8,416 nt of DNA, taken from assembly GCA_021108055.1 (NCBI GenBank), contig JAIORR010000287.1, positions 1 to 8,416 on the forward strand. The letters run 5' to 3'. A program made the translations under genes and the position numbers. Source of the stretch: Candidatus Cloacimonadota bacterium. GTDB taxonomy: Bacteria; Cloacimonadota; Cloacimonadia; Cloacimonadales; TCS61. The first letter of the stretch is position 1. Every line of letters starts with the position of its first letter. Below are positions 7,310-8,416 of the stretch, one piece after another. The notes below the pieces were generated by a model. The model had not been told where the DNA came from. It saw only the letters and a list, made by a program, of their open reading frames with translations, and did not search any database.

Positions 7310-7339
7310 TATTTTGAACCATAAATGAAAAAAATATGT
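7307..7339. repeat. Perfect 9-bp inverted repeat, operator-like
   Basis: ACATATTTT (7307-7315) is matched exactly by AAAATATGT (7331-7339) around a 15-base centre. It sits across the presumed promoter of the RRM genes, starting inside the TTGACA box. The position fits an operator for a dimeric regulator that would block polymerase. The AT-only stem and long loop make an RNA hairpin terminator unlikely. In such AT-rich sequence chance remains possible. Confidence 0.5.
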
Positions 7340-7388
7340 GTTTAGAGGAAAGTATTCATTGATAATGGAATAATTTTGAGGAGTTTTT

Positions 7389-7706
7389 ATGAATATCTTC
7401 GTTGGTAATATGACGCGAGAGGTAACAAAAGAAGGATTACGTGACGTCTTTCAGGAATTTGGTACGGTTGAATCTGTAACAATTCTTATCGATAGGATCA
7501 ATGGTGTATGGAAAGCTTTTGGCTTTATTGAGATGCCAAATGAAAATGAAGCGAAACAAGCTATAAATAATATTGATGGAAGAGAATTTCTCAGTCAATA
7601 TTTATCTGTTCATGAAGCAAGGTTTCGTTCAATAGATCGTAGATTTTCCTATCGGCAGGGCGGCAGAAGACATACCGATCTTCCTGAATTAAAAAAAGAA
7701 AAATAA
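7389..7706 (+). CDS. Small RRM-domain RNA-binding protein (first of two)
   Basis: A 105-residue protein of one RNA recognition motif plus a basic tail, the size of bacterial Rbp proteins. RNP2 is NIFVGN at residues 2-7 and RNP1 is KAFGFIEM at 42-49, retaining the aromatics F4, F44 and F46 that stack on RNA bases; the second RNP1 residue, usually G, is A43. Strand and helix landmarks (GLRDVFQEFGTVESV at 16-30, NEAKQAINNIDG at 53-64) match the fold. The tail has IDRR, three residues, then RQGGRR (82-94), and ends lysine-rich. Such proteins bind single-stranded RNA and are known in cyanobacteria as cold- or stress-linked; here the RNA target is unknown. GAGGAG lies five bases before the ATG. The first gene of a pair, it is 41 nt from its paralogue and lies downstream of a dyad that may control both. 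Confidence 0.92.
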   Translation: MNIFVGNMTREVTKEGLRDVFQEFGTVESVTILIDRINGVWKAFGFIEMPNENEAKQAINNIDGREFLSQYLSVHEARFRSIDRRFSYRQGGRRHTDLPELKKEK

Positions 7707-7734
7707 GATATTAATAAATTCGAAAATTAGATTT

Positions 7735-7740
7735 GGAGGT
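7735..7740 (+). promoter_or_regulatory. Shine-Dalgarno deciding the start of the second RRM gene
   Basis: GGAGGT lies seven bases before the ATG at 7748, an optimal spacing. It rules against the in-frame TTG at 7733, which would place this site within the coding region and add five residues before the RRM fold. Confidence 0.85.
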
Positions 7741-7747
7741 AGAGACA

Positions 7748-8086
7748 ATGCATATTTTTGTTGGAAATATAGTAGCAGATACTTCTGAAAATAAAATACG
7801 GGAAATATTTCAATCTTACGGGGAAGTTAATTCTGTAGAAATAGTTGATGATCAAAAAACAAATATTCATAAAAAAATTGGTTTTATAGAAATGCCGCGC
7901 AATAATGAAGCTGAATATGCAATTCAAAAATTAAATAAAAGCAATATAGATGGTCAGATCATACAGGTTAACATGGCTCGCATCGGTGCTATAGATCGCA
8001 GGAAGAAGGATAGAAGAGGCGGAAGAAGAAATTATGATCCTTCTGAACGAGATAAGTTCTATTATATTCGAGATTTCGGAAAATAA
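7748..8086 (+). CDS. Small RRM-domain RNA-binding protein (second of two)
   Basis: A 112-residue single-RRM protein, paralogous to the gene before it. RNP2 is HIFVGN (2-7) and RNP1 is KKIGFIEM (42-49). Compared with its neighbour, RNP1 has K43 in the glycine position and I44 in place of the base-stacking phenylalanine, so one RNA contact is probably altered. The fold is otherwise complete (KIREIFQSYGEVNSV at 16-30, NEAEYAIQKLN at 53-63). The tail repeats IDRR at 82-85, then DRRGGRR at 88-94, at exactly the residue numbers of the first protein, and extends to a distinct end rich in aromatic and charged residues (KFYYIRDF at 103-110). A perfect GGAGGT ribosome site fixes the start. With 41 nt between the two genes and no terminator, they are likely co-transcribed. 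The protein may have a different RNA preference; that is inference. Confidence 0.92.
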   Translation: MHIFVGNIVADTSENKIREIFQSYGEVNSVEIVDDQKTNIHKKIGFIEMPRNNEAEYAIQKLNKSNIDGQIIQVNMARIGAIDRRKKDRRGGRRNYDPSERDKFYYIRDFGK

Positions 8087-8124
8087 TTTTTATTTCGCAG
8101 GCAGTTATTAATAATTTTGTAATT

Positions 8125-8416
8125 TTAAAATTTAAATAATTTTTTACTGGCTTTTTTCTCTATCTCTTTTTTAAAATCTTCAACATCATCTTTCACGCTT
8201 AACAGGATTTTTTCAACTTTTTCAAAATCAAGTAAATTAATATCTTCCAGTTTGGGTTTAATATAAATATCCGGTTTATACAATTTCATTTGATATTCTA
8301 CAATAGAAGATTGCAATATCTGAATAGTAGACATAATGTTATCTAACCACGAAGGTACTTTCAATTTTTCCGGAATTAATTTTGAACCGGACACATCGAT
8401 TGCAATAAGAATATCA
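8125..8416 (-). CDS. C-terminal end of a patatin-like phospholipase (RssA/NTE family), partial
   Basis: The minus-strand frame is open to the right edge and ends at the TAA at 8125-8127; 96 residues are visible. It begins DILIAIDVSGSKL, then has PSWLDNIMSTIQILQSS, KPDIYIKPKLEDINLLDF and EKVEKIL. This order matches the end of RssA/NTE-type patatin proteins, where the strand after the catalytic aspartate reads like IAVDVS, a helical segment follows, and the D-x-x-I-x-P-x-L-x-x-I-x-x-L-D-F block precedes the last helix. The family are serine-aspartate lipid acyl hydrolases; the catalytic GxSxG and DGG motifs would lie beyond the window. The tail is lysine-rich. A GTG at 8392-8394 in this frame is an internal codon, not the start. 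The gene converges on the RRM pair, with 38 nt between stops and no GC-rich terminator. A vWA-domain reading was considered and rejected. Confidence 0.7.
   Translation of the reverse strand, partial: DILIAIDVSGSKLIPEKLKVPSWLDNIMSTIQILQSSIVEYQMKLYKPDIYIKPKLEDINLLDFEKVEKILLSVKDDVEDFKKEIEKKASKKLFKF

Larger units (their letters stand above)
7168..7388. other. AT-rich intergenic region between xdhC and the RRM pair
   Basis: This 221-base stretch is the longest without a gene. The first half holds no coding frame of any size and no GC-rich hairpin with a T-tract, so no clear terminator for mocA-xdhC is seen; ATTTTT-CTGT-AAAAAT at 7277-7292 is an AT-only stem and too weak to call. The second half carries the TTGACA hexamer, a 9-bp dyad and the ribosome site (GAGGAG at 7378-7383) of the first RRM gene. 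Confidence 0.7.

Noticed and set aside
7733..7747. TTG start at 7733 for the second RRM gene
   Set aside because: The GGAGGT at 7735-7740 is ideally placed for the ATG at 7748 and would be inside the coding region otherwise.
8087..8132. Bidirectional terminator between the RRM pair and the patatin gene
   Set aside because: Only AT palindromes such as AATTTTAAAATT are present; there is no GC-containing stem, so I do not call it.
8370..8416. von Willebrand A (MIDAS DxSxS) start suggested by IAIDVSGS in the right-edge gene
   Set aside because: The following residues do not follow a vWA pattern; the KPDIYIKPKLEDINLLDF block and the total order fit the end of a patatin-like phospholipase far better.

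Overview
The window is AT-rich, gene-dense bacterial chromosome with no mobile elements, rRNA, tRNA or CRISPR. An N-terminal two-helix cardiolipin synthase, a GAF/HD-GYP signalling protein and small RRM proteins point to a free-living, probably Gram-negative and possibly anaerobic bacterium. The style resembles low-GC FCB-type lineages such as Cloacimonadota, but that assignment is a guess.

Positions 1-5635, minus strand: five collinear genes, read right to left, that look like one operon. They are a GAF + HD-GYP cyclic-di-GMP phosphodiesterase, a TrmH/SpoU rRNA or tRNA 2'-O-methyltransferase, a DusB-type tRNA dihydrouridine synthase, a TPR-repeat protein, and a cardiolipin synthase that runs off the left edge. 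Junctions are a 2-nt gap, a 29-nt gap, a 14-nt overlap and a 38-nt gap. The cluster joins signalling, RNA modification and membrane lipid synthesis, and its first gene is the sensor.

Positions 5636-7167: a short divergent intergenic region, then a plus-strand pair overlapping by 20 nt, a MocA-like nucleotidyltransferase and an XdhC-like accessory factor. Both families finish and insert the molybdenum cofactor of xanthine-dehydrogenase-type hydroxylases. No hydroxylase gene is in the window, so their client lies elsewhere.

Positions 7168-7388: the longest non-coding stretch (221 nt). It holds a perfect TTGACA hexamer and a perfect 9-bp inverted repeat ahead of the next gene.

Positions 7389-8086: two tandem small RRM RNA-binding proteins, clearly paralogous, with the same arginine-rich tail motif at the same residue numbers. 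The second has lost one of the aromatic residues of RNP1.

Positions 8125-8416, minus strand: the C-terminal end of a gene running off the right edge, best read as a patatin-like (RssA/NTE family) phospholipase. It converges on the RRM pair.

I see no clearly new system. The best leads are the tandem RRM pair with its operator-like dyad, the long insertion in the HD-GYP domain, and the orphan MocA-XdhC pair.
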